Part shown: piece after piece, positions 43,901 through 52,644 of the stretch | Layout of the letters: each line of letters starts with the position of its first letter | How positions within the stretch are numbered: position 1 is the stretch's first letter | DNA from: JADKFD01 sp050250665 | Lineage (GTDB): Bacteria > Pseudomonadota > Gammaproteobacteria > Xanthomonadales > SZUA-5 | DNA length: 52,644 bases | Direction of reading: 5' to 3' | Assembly (NCBI GenBank): GCA_050250665.1 | Contig: JBFWOF010000046.1 | Coordinates: 1 to 52,644, forward strand | Program-made: the position numbers and the translations under genes | Notes under the pieces: model-generated | What the model saw: the letters and a program-made list of their open reading frames with translations, nothing else | Databases searched by the model: none | What the model was told of the DNA's origin: nothing

Positions 43901-44340
43901 TGGCTGTTTGCCCACGTGCCATGAACCGCAAATTCGGCCGTAGGAGCGACTTCGCGTCGCGACCGTCCAGTCGGACGACCGCAACAGCGATCGCGCCGCG
44001 AGGGCGCTCCTACCAGTGAAATCCCCGCCGTTGGGCAGGCTGCGCTCAGCCCAACCTACGTTCGTCGGAAATAAATCAACAAGTTACAGTAAGGGCTCAT
44101 GGAGAGCCTCCAGTTTCACCAAAAACTGCGCGGTGACCTTGAACTGACATGTGGCGAAGGTAGGCCGCGGGTGCCGCGCAGCGGCTCCCCGGCGCTTTTC
44201 GCATCACTTCCCGGAGAGCGCTGCGCGCACTTCCGGGCTACGACAAGCACTTTGTCTCGCCTCGTAAATTCAATGGCTTACGATCCCAGTTAATGAAAAG
44301 CCCGCTGCCACAAAGGTCTGGTCGATCACCAACGGAGAAG
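43901..44340. repeat. Repeats between the two propeller paralogs
   Basis: A hairpin of the GTAGGAGCGAC...GCGCTCCTAC family spans 43940-44013. A one-armed TTGGGCAGGCTGCGCTCAGC fragment lies near 44032, and pieces of the GTGCCGCGCAGCGGCTCCCC and GGAGAGCGCTGCGCGCACTT families lie at about 44168-44244. No gene is seen. The repeats therefore separate a tandem duplication rather than being part of it. Confidence 0.8.
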
Positions 44341-44343
44341 CTC

Positions 44344-47300
44344 ATGTCATACCTGAAACTGTTCGGGCTCCTCGGTACGCTTTTTCTGGGTGCGTCCGCC
44401 GCCAAGGCCGCCGAGTTCGAGAAATATTTCGGCATCGGCCATGGCTGCAATCGGCCGGTGAACGTGGTCGCGAGCGATGCCGGTGGCCGCATCTATCTTG
44501 TCGGAACCAGCGCCGCCGAGGGCCGAGTCACGCATTGTGGTGATGCCGAAGTGGCGCATGGGGTCGCCGTCTACAACCCGGTGACCGAGCGCTTCTCCTC
44601 GCTCGCGAATCTCGATCAGGTCGACGTCGACGGCGTCATCCTGAGCGTGGCCACGGCCGGATCGGACCTCTACATCAGCGGCACTTTCACCCATATCGGT
44701 ACCGTCGCGGCCGATCGGCTGGCGCGCTGGGACGGTGTGCAATGGCATCCGCTGGGTGCAGGCGCTGCCGGGGTGTTCGGTGGCGATGCGCCGGCGATCG
44801 CGGCCATCGAAGCCACGCCGGATGGACTGTATGTCGGTGGGCGTTTCACCCAGGTGGGCCCTGTACCTGCCAGCAATCTGGCTTTCTGGAATCGCGCCAG
44901 CGACACCTGGTCTGCTTTGGGCGCAGGCCTCGATGGCGTCGTCACCGCCCTGGAATTCGCGGTCGATTCACTGTACGTCGGTGGCGCGTTCACCCAGGCC
45001 GGCGGCATCGGGGCCTTGCGCGTGGCGCGCTGGAATGGAACCCAGTGGTCTGCGCTGGGTGGCGGTCTCACGGTCGGCGATTCGGTCGGCGAGCCGGTGG
45101 TTGCGATCGCCAGCAGCGGAACCGATGTCTACGTCATCGGCAATCTGGCCGTCGCCGCTGATACGAGCTTGCGCTATCTGGCGCGCTGGGACGGCAGCCT
45201 ATGGCAGGCGGTTGGCGATCCGGCGCTCGCGGTGGTGGCCGGCGGCGCGCTCGCGGTCTCGGGTCAGGATGTATTCGTCAGCGGCGTCCTTGGGCGCAAT
45301 ATCTCGCGCTTTGACGGCACTGGTTGGACCACCGTCGGCAACATCGAACCGACCTCGACGGTGACCAGTCTGCTGGCCGTTGCGCCGAAGCTGTATGCAG
45401 GCGGATCCTTCTATGCGATCGGCAATGTGCTGGTCGACAACGTCGCGCGCTGGGATGCGACGAGCTGGCTGCCATTGGCGATCGGCGCGCCGCGCGTGAG
45501 TAACGGTGTCATCACCGCGATGTCGGTCGGCGTTTCCGGGGTCTACATCGGCGGCAAGTTCACCGAAGTCGACGGCGTGCCGGCGCTGTCCATCGCGCGC
45601 TGGAACGGCACGCGCTGGGCGCCGCTCGGTGGGGGCATCACGGTCGGTTCGGAGGCCACGAGTGGCATCTTCGAGATCAGGGAAATCGACGGCCGCGTTT
45701 ATGTCGGTGGTTCCTTCCTGCTCGCAGGGGGTGTGGCGGTCAACAACATCGCGGTCTGGGATGGCACCAGCTGGGCGCCGCTGGGCAGTGGCGTCGATGG
45801 GCGTGTGCTGACCATCGAGGCTTTTCAGGGATCGGTCTACGTAGGCGGCGACTTCGGTCGAGCGGGAGCGGAATTTGCCCGCGCCATTGCGCGTTGGGAC
45901 GGAGCTTCGTGGTCCGCGGTGGGCGGCGCTGCCGCAGGTTCTGGTTCGGTATTCGATCTGACCGTGTTCCAGTCCGAGCTCTATGCCGCCAACGATGTAT
46001 TCAGCACCATCATTCCCCGCGGTGTCGGCCGCTGGGACGGCGCCAGCTGGGCCGTGGTGGGTACGCCCTTGGCCAACGCCACACCGCGAACGGCCACACG
46101 ATTGCTCCCCAACGGATCGGAGCTGCTGGTCGTGGGCACCGATACCGCGATTCCCACACAGCGCTCGATCTACCGCTGGGACGGCAGCGCCTGGACCATA
46201 CTTGCGACGGTGCCGCTGGCCGACATCGCCGGCGCCATTGATCAGATCGCACTCAGCGATGGCCGTATCTTCCTTTACGGCCGCACCGTGAGCGGACGCG
46301 ATGTTTTCGGCTACACCGCGTTTCGCGACTTTGATGGGGTCTGGAAACCCTTCTACATTCCGGCCAGTTTCCGCATCGAACAGGCGCAGCCGATCCTGTT
46401 TGCCAGCGATGGCGACGCGCTGTCGGTGCTTGGCTTCGATCTGCGCGCCAGCGGGCAAGCCTTGCGGCTCAGCCGACCGCTGGCGGCGACGCCGCCGGAA
46501 CCCGCAGTCGAACTGACAGCGCGCCAGGTGCGCATCAGCCGGGATGGCCGTGCCGCGGTGTTCACCGGTCGTCCGGCGGCTGACAGCACAGGGCCCGAGC
46601 GCATCTACCATCGGCTCGGCGAGCAGTTGCATGAGCTGTCGGCCGAAGTCGGCGCGCTGGAGCCCGGGGCGACGAGCTACTCCGATCCGGTGATCTCGGG
46701 CGATGGTTCGCGCGCCGCGATGGTCGCGAGCTCGGGCCAGATCTACGCCGTGCGCGTCAATCTTGGTGAGCCGCAGCTGCTCAGCCGCAGCGCCGCAGGT
46801 ATCGCCGGCAATGGCCCGAGCGCGGCGCCGATGATCGGGCTCGATGGCACGCGGGTGGTGTTCGAATCGCGGGCCAGCAACCTCGTCGCCAACGATGGCA
46901 ATGGCAGCGTTTCCGACATCTTCGCCAAGAACCTCGGCAATGAAGACATCGAGTTGATCTCGGTGGCCAGCGACGGCACTCCGGCCAACGGGCCAAGCAC
47001 CCTGCCCTGGGCCAGCGATGACGGCCAGCGCGTGGTCTATGCCACGGCGGCCAGCAACCTGGTTGATGGCCTGGTTCCGAGTCATACGCAGATCGTGCTC
47101 GCGGACCGATCCGGCAGCCATTGCCGCAACCTGCTGGTCAGCCGCAATCTGGCGACCGGCGCCCCCGGCAACGGCCCCAGCAGCGAGCCGCGATTGACGC
47201 CGAACGGTCGCTACGGCGTGTTCTCGTCGGCAGCCAGCAACCTCGTTGCCGGCGACAGCAATGGCGCCACGGATGTCTTCATGTTCGAGTACGACGGCAC

Positions 47301-48438
47301 CGCCATCGTCCGTCTTGAACGCCTGTCGGTCGGCGCCTATGGCCATCAGAGTGACGGCAGCAGCTCGCATCCCAGCATCAGCGACGACGGCAGCTTCGTG
47401 GCTTTCGACAGCACTGCCGGCAACCTGACCCTGTACGACCGCAATGCCCTGACGGATGTCTTCATCAAGGATGTCGCGACCAGCGAACTGCTGCGGCAAT
47501 CGGCCACGGTCAATGGCACCGCGCCCGACGGCGCAAGTTCCGGCGCCGAAATCAGCGGCGACGCGACCGCCATCGCCTTCGTCTCGGATGCCCGTCAGCT
47601 GGTCGCTGGCGACAACAATGACCAGCGCGACGCCTTTATCGCGCCGATGCGCATCTACGCTGCAGGTGGGGCCACGCCAGCGCCCTATCAGCCTGGACTG
47701 GAGACTTTTGCGCTGCCGGCGCCGAACCCGCCCTACGCCAATTGTCCGGCCGGCTACTTCATCGCCGCGCTCGACGATGGCCCGGCCGTCGGCCTGTCTC
47801 CCGGGCTGTTCGGACTCGAAGTGCTGCTCAATCTGCCGGGCACCCAGCGACTCGAAGGTGGCCTCAATTTCGGTGGCCTGATCGATGCCGGCCAGCCCGG
47901 ATTCGCCGGCTTCAATTTCAACAATCCGGCCAGCGAAGCACAGCGCCTGGATCTCAATCTCAGCGGCTATCCGGCGACCAGTATCAGCGGCAGCATGCCG
48001 GTGCGCATACAGGTGATTCACCAGACCAGTGCCACAGCCAGCGAGGTGGTTTTCGACCGTACGACGAGTCTGTCGATGGCAACGCCTTTCATCGACAGCA
48101 TCGTCATCACCCCCGGCTTCTATGTCGCGACGGTGGTGCCGATCGAACTGCCAGCGAGCGCACTGGGCGGCCCCGCTGACGGACAGATCTTCGTCCAACT
48201 CGGCACCCGCTTCGTCGATCGCGTCGGTGGTGGTTTCTCGGGCGGCGTGGTGGTCGGTGGCTATCACGCCCCGCACCCCTTCGACGACGTCTCGGGATTC
48301 GCGGCCTTCTGCATCGCGACACCGCACAGCGTGCGCCTGCGCACCTACACCGCCACCGAATACGGCAGTGATGGCGCGCGAGATCTGCGCTTGCGGCTGT
48401 TCGACTACCAGCGCAACGTGATCCTGAACCTGCCGTAG
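44344..48438 (+). CDS. Secreted tandem beta-propeller protein, paralog 2
   Basis: The 1364-residue protein is clearly homologous over its full length to the preceding one, with the same mature N-terminus (EKYFGIGHGCNRPVNV against EKYFGVGQGCNLPVNV), twelve N-terminal blades (IARWNGTRWAPLGGG), the PD40-like series and the same C-terminal domain (YANCPAGYFIAALDDGPAVG ... LRLRLFDYQRN). The signal peptide is SYLKLFGLLGTLFLGASAAKA. GGAGAA precedes the ATG at 44344; a longer frame starts at 44293 without a ribosome-binding site. The two proteins have diverged well beyond recent duplication. Role unknown; adhesion or substrate binding outside the cell is a guess based on the architecture. Confidence 0.82.
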   Translation: MSYLKLFGLLGTLFLGASAAKAAEFEKYFGIGHGCNRPVNVVASDAGGRIYLVGTSAAEGRVTHCGDAEVAHGVAVYNPVTERFSSLANLDQVDVDGVILSVATAGSDLYISGTFTHIGTVAADRLARWDGVQWHPLGAGAAGVFGGDAPAIAAIEATPDGLYVGGRFTQVGPVPASNLAFWNRASDTWSALGAGLDGVVTALEFAVDSLYVGGAFTQAGGIGALRVARWNGTQWSALGGGLTVGDSVGEPVVAIASSGTDVYVIGNLAVAADTSLRYLARWDGSLWQAVGDPALAVVAGGALAVSGQDVFVSGVLGRNISRFDGTGWTTVGNIEPTSTVTSLLAVAPKLYAGGSFYAIGNVLVDNVARWDATSWLPLAIGAPRVSNGVITAMSVGVSGVYIGGKFTEVDGVPALSIARWNGTRWAPLGGGITVGSEATSGIFEIREIDGRVYVGGSFLLAGGVAVNNIAVWDGTSWAPLGSGVDGRVLTIEAFQGSVYVGGDFGRAGAEFARAIARWDGASWSAVGGAAAGSGSVFDLTVFQSELYAANDVFSTIIPRGVGRWDGASWAVVGTPLANATPRTATRLLPNGSELLVVGTDTAIPTQRSIYRWDGSAWTILATVPLADIAGAIDQIALSDGRIFLYGRTVSGRDVFGYTAFRDFDGVWKPFYIPASFRIEQAQPILFASDGDALSVLGFDLRASGQALRLSRPLAATPPEPAVELTARQVRISRDGRAAVFTGRPAADSTGPERIYHRLGEQLHELSAEVGALEPGATSYSDPVISGDGSRAAMVASSGQIYAVRVNLGEPQLLSRSAAGIAGNGPSAAPMIGLDGTRVVFESRASNLVANDGNGSVSDIFAKNLGNEDIELISVASDGTPANGPSTLPWASDDGQRVVYATAASNLVDGLVPSHTQIVLADRSGSHCRNLLVSRNLATGAPGNGPSSEPRLTPNGRYGVFSSAASNLVAGDSNGATDVFMFEYDGTAIVRLERLSVGAYGHQSDGSSSHPSISDDGSFVAFDSTAGNLTLYDRNALTDVFIKDVATSELLRQSATVNGTAPDGASSGAEISGDATAIAFVSDARQLVAGDNNDQRDAFIAPMRIYAAGGATPAPYQPGLETFALPAPNPPYANCPAGYFIAALDDGPAVGLSPGLFGLEVLLNLPGTQRLEGGLNFGGLIDAGQPGFAGFNFNNPASEAQRLDLNLSGYPATSISGSMPVRIQVIHQTSATASEVVFDRTTSLSMATPFIDSIVITPGFYVATVVPIELPASALGGPADGQIFVQLGTRFVDRVGGGFSGGVVVGGYHAPHPFDDVSGFAAFCIATPHSVRLRTYTATEYGSDGARDLRLRLFDYQRNVILNLP

Positions 48439-48461
48439 CGGCTCAGAAAAAAGAGATCCGA

Positions 48462-49814
48462 TCAGGGCGCCTCGAAGCCGTCCGCAAACAAGGGTGCCGT
48501 AGAACTCGCCAGGCCCGCGATCTCGGCCACCACGGCGACATTGGTCTTCAGGATCGCCGCACCCATCGGCAGTGCATTCGGGCCCATATTGGCCGGTGTG
48601 TCGGTGCTGCGGTGGTAGTGCGGGTAGATATCCCAGTCATTCTCGATGGCCAGCACCGCCCGCGCGCCGGCATTGAGATAGGGCACATGGTCCGAGCCAA
48701 AGGGATTGGTGCTGGTGATCACCGCCAGTTCCGGCACATAGGTCGCGGCTGCGGCGCCGATCTGGGTCAGGTAGGCGCTGTGGCTGGCGGAGGTCTCGTA
48801 CAGGGCTTCCAGGTTGGCGTCGGCGCTGTAGCCGATCATGTCCATGATCACCACTGCATCGACGCTGGTCAGCAGCCCGGCCTGAATCAGCGACTGCACA
48901 TGGGCGGCGCTGCCGCGCAGTCCCTGTTCCTCACCGGCGTAGCACATGAACAGAATGCTGCGCGCGGGCTGCGAAGGCAGCAGCGCCCGCGCCATTTCGA
49001 CGACGCCGGCGCAGCCGCTGGCATTGTCCTCGGCGCCGGGCGCGTTGACGGTCGAGGTGGAGCTGGCGTTGCGCGAATCGTAGTGCGCACCGACGATCAC
49101 CCAGCGATCGGGCTGACTGCTGCCGATCCAGGCGCCGGTGACGTTGTAGCGCGTGATCGTTCCGCCGCCAGCGCCGTTCATGGTGAAGGCCTGCAGTCCA
49201 TCGCTCAGCCCGAGCGCCGTGAAGCGGCCGCGTATCCAGTCGCGGGCGGCGTCCAGCGAGGTCGTGCCATAGCTGGATCGATCCCAGCTGGCCAGCGTCT
49301 GCACATCGCTGAACCAGCGCGTCGGGTTGATGCGGTCGACCACCTGCTGCACGCCCGGATTGGCGGCGCCTCTGAATCCATGCGCATCCAGCCGGTACTG
49401 TCGCGCCAGCACGGTGTTTGGCTGCACCGGCTGCCAGGCGTGGGAATCGGCCAGTCGCAGCAACAGCCGCTGCTCGGCCGGCACCTCGCGCAGCTCCCAG
49501 CGACCGCCGCTGGCCAGCAGCCTCCCGGCCTCCGGCGCATGCTCGCTGCAGCCGCGGGCGCGCAGCATCAGAGCGTCCGGATCGACCTCGTCGAAACTCG
49601 AGATGATGGCGAGCGCACCAGCTTCGCGCCGCAGCGTCTCGCGCGGGCCGATGATCGCCATCTGCAAGCCCATCTCCAGCCACCAGCCCCCGCCCGGAAG
49701 CTGTTTCAGGCGCTCGACCTGCTCCGGCTCAGCCTTCGAGATGTCCACCACCGTCAGCACCTCGGCGGCGGCGACAGGGGAGAACAGGACGAACAGGAAG
49801 AGCGGCAGTTTCAT
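48462..49814 (-). CDS. Secreted M28-family metallo-aminopeptidase
   Basis: The 450-residue zinc peptidase has a signal peptide (KLPLFLFVLFSPVAAAE). The M28 metal and catalytic motifs appear in order: GAHYDSRN (His), GAEDNASG (Asp), YAGEEQG (Glu pair), IMDMIGY (Asp) and HYHRSTDT (His). A propeptide-like region of about 150 residues precedes the catalytic domain. The C-terminus ends LFADGFEAP, a tail seen on many secreted xanthomonad proteins whose function is unclear. The ATG at 49814 is chosen for its signal peptide. It converges with the propeller gene (23 bases between stops) and follows the ADOP permease gene in the same direction. Confidence 0.93.
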   Translation of the reverse strand: MKLPLFLFVLFSPVAAAEVLTVVDISKAEPEQVERLKQLPGGGWWLEMGLQMAIIGPRETLRREAGALAIISSFDEVDPDALMLRARGCSEHAPEAGRLLASGGRWELREVPAEQRLLLRLADSHAWQPVQPNTVLARQYRLDAHGFRGAANPGVQQVVDRINPTRWFSDVQTLASWDRSSYGTTSLDAARDWIRGRFTALGLSDGLQAFTMNGAGGGTITRYNVTGAWIGSSQPDRWVIVGAHYDSRNASSTSTVNAPGAEDNASGCAGVVEMARALLPSQPARSILFMCYAGEEQGLRGSAAHVQSLIQAGLLTSVDAVVIMDMIGYSADANLEALYETSASHSAYLTQIGAAAATYVPELAVITSTNPFGSDHVPYLNAGARAVLAIENDWDIYPHYHRSTDTPANMGPNALPMGAAILKTNVAVVAEIAGLASSTAPLFADGFEAP

Positions 49815-49888
49815 CAGGGCGCAGGGCTGAAATCGGGGCGCCCAGTCTAGCGGCAAGCACCCGCACCGACGCAGCCGCGTGCTCAGTC

Positions 49889-52324
49889 CTACTCGGCTCG
49901 CAGTGCCTCTACCGGGTCGACACGCCCGGCGCGTCTGGCCGGCAGCCAGCTCGCCAACGCGGCGGTGCCCAGCAGGACCAGAGTTGCCGCCAGCAGCGTC
50001 GTCGGATCCGCGGCGCTGACACCGTAGAGATAGGCGCGCAACACGGGCGCCGCCACCGCGTGAAACACGAAGCCCATCAGCACCCCGCCCAGTGTCAGCA
50101 CGATCCCCTGGCGCGCCACCCACCACGCGACCTGCCTGGGCTCGGCGCCCAGCGTCAGCCGAACGCCAAACTCGCGAGTACGCAGGGCGACCATGTAGGC
50201 CATCACCCCGTAAAGCCCGATGGCACCGAGCAGCAGCACGACGATGGCGGCGCCGGTCATCAGCGTGAGCATCAGCGTCAGACGCGCGGTCGATGCCCTC
50301 AGCGTATCGCGCAGGGTCTCGACCGCGAAGACCGGAACGCTTGGATCCATCTCGCGCAGGATCTGGCGGATGGCAGGTACGACGGAGTCAAAGGGCGCGC
50401 CGGCCCTGACGATCAGCGCCATGTTCCGTGGCGCACCCGCTTCCAGGCTGGCATCGATGGCTACCACCGGCGGCCGGTAGACCAGAGCGGTCGGCTCCTG
50501 GGTCAGGTCGCGGTCGCGCACGTCCCCGACGACCCCGATGACGGTATAGCTCGGGCCGGATGGGGCAAGTGTCATGCGTTTTCCTACCGCCGCAGATCCG
50601 CTGGCATCGCCGAACAGCGTCGCGGCTGCGGTCTGGCTGAGGATGATGTCCTCGCTGGGCTCCAGCGCAGGACGCTCGAAGTCCTTGCCCGCCAGCAGCG
50701 GGATTTTCATCGTCGTGAAATAGCCGTCGTCGACAACATTCATCGGCAGCGAGCGGCGCTCGCCTTCGATCACAAAGGCCCGATCCAGAATCCAGCCGCT
50801 GCCGAGCGGTACCTGTTTCGCCAGCGCGGCGGAGCGAACCATGGGCAGCTGGCGCACCCTCTCGACCAGCGATGAGTAGAAGACCAGACCGTCGGCTTCG
50901 TCATAGCGCGCGTAGGGCAACTGCGTGCGGATGGTGATGACCTCGCTGCTGTCGAAGCCCGGATGCACCTCGGCCAACTGTTGGGCGGTGCGCAACAGCA
51001 GTGCCGATCCGACCGACACCACCAGCGCCAGGGCGATCTGCAATACGCTGATGCCTGCACGCAGACGCTGGCGGGCTTTTCCGGTGGATGCCCCACGGCC
51101 GCCATCCTGCAATTGACTGGACAGGACGCCGCCGCCCAGTCGAATGGCCGGGAGCGCGGCGCAGATGAGCACGCCAACCAGCGTCGCCAACACGACAAAG
51201 GCGATGGTCTGCAGCCCCAGGCCCAACTCGGCCAAACGGGGAATATCCGCGGGCCCGAAGGCCACGAGCGCGCGCACCGCAGCGTAGCTCGCCATCACCG
51301 CGAGCAAGCCGGCGATCGTGCCCAGAATCAGGGCTTCGCCGAGAAAATGACTGGCCATGCGCAGCCGGCCGGCGCCGAGAGCCGCGCGGATGCCGAGCTC
51401 CTGCTGGCGACCATCGGCGCGGATCAGCATCAAATTGGCCGCATTGGCCCAGGCAACCAGCAGCACCAACCCCGCGGCTGCGGCCAGCAACCACAGGGTG
51501 CGGGCAATCGGCTGCGTGACCTTTTCCAGCAGCGGAACGACCACCGGCGCAGGCTTCAGGTCGGCCAGCCAGGCGGCCGTCGACTGGCCGGAATCCAGGG
51601 TCGGGTAGGTCTGCGCCATTCTCGGCAGCAGGGTGGCCAGTTCGCGCTGGGCCTGCTCGGTACTGGCTCCCGGGGCAAGGCGCGCCACGGCGTTGAAAGA
51701 GAATTCGCCGACGCTGCTGCTGTCGCTGAACTTGACCGGAAGCCAGATTCGGGTGTCTGCCGTGGGGAAGGAAAAGCGCGCCGGCATCACCCCGACGATC
51801 TGGCGGCGCACGCTGTTGACCATCAAGGTCCTGCCGATGATGTCGGGCGCCGCATGGTAGCGATGGCGCCACTCGGACTCGCTCAAGATGACCGCATCGG
51901 GCCCACCCCGGAGCTGCTCCTCGGCTGAAAACGAGCGCCCCATGATTGGTGCGACCTGCAGCAGGGGCATCATCGATGCCGTGACCCAGGTGGCGATGAC
52001 GCTCTCGGCGACATCATCGACCCCTTCGCTCCAGACGTTGCTGCTACCCGTTCGATACAGGGCGAGGTCATCCAGGCTCTGCGCCGACTGCTGGTAGGTG
52101 AAATAGAGCGCAGGCGGCTGCGGCACGCCGAGCTGCTCCGATGTCTGCAGGTCGACGCTGACCAGTCGATCGGGCTCGCCGTAGGGCAGCGGCGCCAGCA
52201 GCACGCCGTAGACGATCGCGAACAGGGAAGCGGCCGCGGCCAGGCCGAGGAACAGGCTGAGGGTCATCGTGAGCGCAAAGCCCGGTGTGCGTTTCAGCGA
52301 TCGCAAGGCGTGTGCAAGGGTCAT
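49889..52324 (-). CDS. ADOP-type ABC transporter permease (MacB/FtsX-like, duplicated)
   Basis: The 811-residue protein has two copies of a MacB-type periplasmic core plus FtsX-like membrane domains. It starts LRSLKRTPGFALTMTLSLFL, has a central AWANAANLMLIRADGRQQEL membrane segment, and ends VDPVEALRAE, all typical of acidobacterial duplicated orphan permeases. No ATPase or membrane-fusion gene is adjacent, fitting the orphan class. These proteins are thought to act in efflux or envelope stress, but the substrate is not known. The ATG at 52324 is used; the N-terminus has only a weak upstream purine run. Confidence 0.9.
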   Translation of the reverse strand: MTLAHALRSLKRTPGFALTMTLSLFLGLAAAASLFAIVYGVLLAPLPYGEPDRLVSVDLQTSEQLGVPQPPALYFTYQQSAQSLDDLALYRTGSSNVWSEGVDDVAESVIATWVTASMMPLLQVAPIMGRSFSAEEQLRGGPDAVILSESEWRHRYHAAPDIIGRTLMVNSVRRQIVGVMPARFSFPTADTRIWLPVKFSDSSSVGEFSFNAVARLAPGASTEQAQRELATLLPRMAQTYPTLDSGQSTAAWLADLKPAPVVVPLLEKVTQPIARTLWLLAAAAGLVLLVAWANAANLMLIRADGRQQELGIRAALGAGRLRMASHFLGEALILGTIAGLLAVMASYAAVRALVAFGPADIPRLAELGLGLQTIAFVVLATLVGVLICAALPAIRLGGGVLSSQLQDGGRGASTGKARQRLRAGISVLQIALALVVSVGSALLLRTAQQLAEVHPGFDSSEVITIRTQLPYARYDEADGLVFYSSLVERVRQLPMVRSAALAKQVPLGSGWILDRAFVIEGERRSLPMNVVDDGYFTTMKIPLLAGKDFERPALEPSEDIILSQTAAATLFGDASGSAAVGKRMTLAPSGPSYTVIGVVGDVRDRDLTQEPTALVYRPPVVAIDASLEAGAPRNMALIVRAGAPFDSVVPAIRQILREMDPSVPVFAVETLRDTLRASTARLTLMLTLMTGAAIVVLLLGAIGLYGVMAYMVALRTREFGVRLTLGAEPRQVAWWVARQGIVLTLGGVLMGFVFHAVAAPVLRAYLYGVSAADPTTLLAATLVLLGTAALASWLPARRAGRVDPVEALRAE

Positions 52325-52517
52325 CGATCAGGGGTCCGGACGGGCTTCGCCATTTTTACGGTCCGGTGGTGGCGAATACCGCGATGGCGCGCGGGCAATT
52401 TGCTGACAGCTTGGGGGTGGGGGATGGCGGATTCCGCCGTCGGGTCATGGCGCGATGCCCACCTGCGAGAGCCGGATTGTCCGCCGCGAATCGTGGTTGC
52501 CACCGTTTCCGCTGGAA
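52325..52517. other. Short non-coding gap before the right terminal repeat
   Basis: About 190 bases lie between the permease start and the terminal inverted repeat. They would contain the permease promoter. A minus-strand reading frame runs from the terminal repeat through this gap to 52321, but it has no family features and is not called. Confidence 0.5.
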
Positions 52518-52644
52518 CGTACCCGTCCGACAGCCCCCATTCTTCCGCTGGCTTTGATCCTCGGCGAGTCTGAGACGATGTTCGTTTCTGGTCTTGCCCG
52601 GTGGCTGGTTCTTCCCTCGGTTCTGTCGTCTGGTTCATGCGCAT
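52518..52644. repeat. Right terminal inverted repeat (127 bp)
   Basis: This is the exact reverse complement of bases 1-127. The flanking bases 52517 and 128 do not match. Nothing within it resembles a transposase end or a known att site. Confidence 0.95.

Noticed and set aside
45199..48327. 1042-codon minus-strand frame opposite propeller paralog 2
   Set aside because: Same reason; the plus-strand reading has a signal peptide, repeats and a paralog.

Overview
The window is a high-GC gammaproteobacterial chromosome segment of Xanthomonadales / Rhodanobacteraceae character. The evidence is a Clp-type CRP regulator divergent from speD, a coq7 / Fe-S protein / rplM-rpsI neighbourhood, the rpiA / EVE / fau / 6S RNA / zapA block, fis next to purH, a secreted peptidase ending in the lineage-typical FADGFE tail, and a very heavy load of short palindromic repeats between genes. 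No close species can be named from sequence alone. The first 127 bases are the exact reverse complement of the last 127, and identity stops at base 128. This is most simply the end signature of a contig from a k=127 assembly graph, so the window is probably one whole contig ending in a genomic repeat.

Layout. 0.2-5.2 kb: mutL, an orphan glycosyltransferase and a REP-associated tyrosine transposase (RAYT) embedded in dense REP arrays, including a 58-bp tandem array and an inverted 129-bp array. 5.2-11.7 kb, minus strand: cysD-cysNC (sulfate activation), rpiA, an EVE-domain protein, fau, 6S RNA, zapA and a small coiled-coil protein. 12.6-15.3 kb, plus strand: a DsbD/ScsB-like membrane thiol reductase and an exported thioredoxin-fold partner. 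15.8-20.8 kb, minus strand: an MFS_2 sugar-type transporter, purH, fis and clp. 21.0-25.9 kb: speD, coq7 with an Fe-S oxidoreductase subunit, rplM-rpsI, and tRNA-Gln(CTG) followed by a 186-bp tandem array containing inverted and direct copies of the tRNA 3' end.

25.9-52.3 kb is more accessory and rich in exported proteins: a Fic protein with a palindromic operator, a DUF1963 protein, a small EF-hand protein, a FecR/DUF6600 protein with a repetitive Gln-rich coiled tail, a VOC protein, a 2015-residue thioester alpha-2-macroglobulin, two tandem paralogous secreted beta-propeller proteins of about 1364 residues each, an M28 peptidase and an ADOP-type MacB/FtsX permease.

The strongest candidates for undescribed biology are the tRNA-Gln repeat array, where a sequence able to pair with the tRNA 3' end lies just downstream, the RAYT-REP locus, and the tandem propeller pair with its shared unrecognised C-terminal domain. 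Functions are assigned from motifs and remembered family features; no database search was run.
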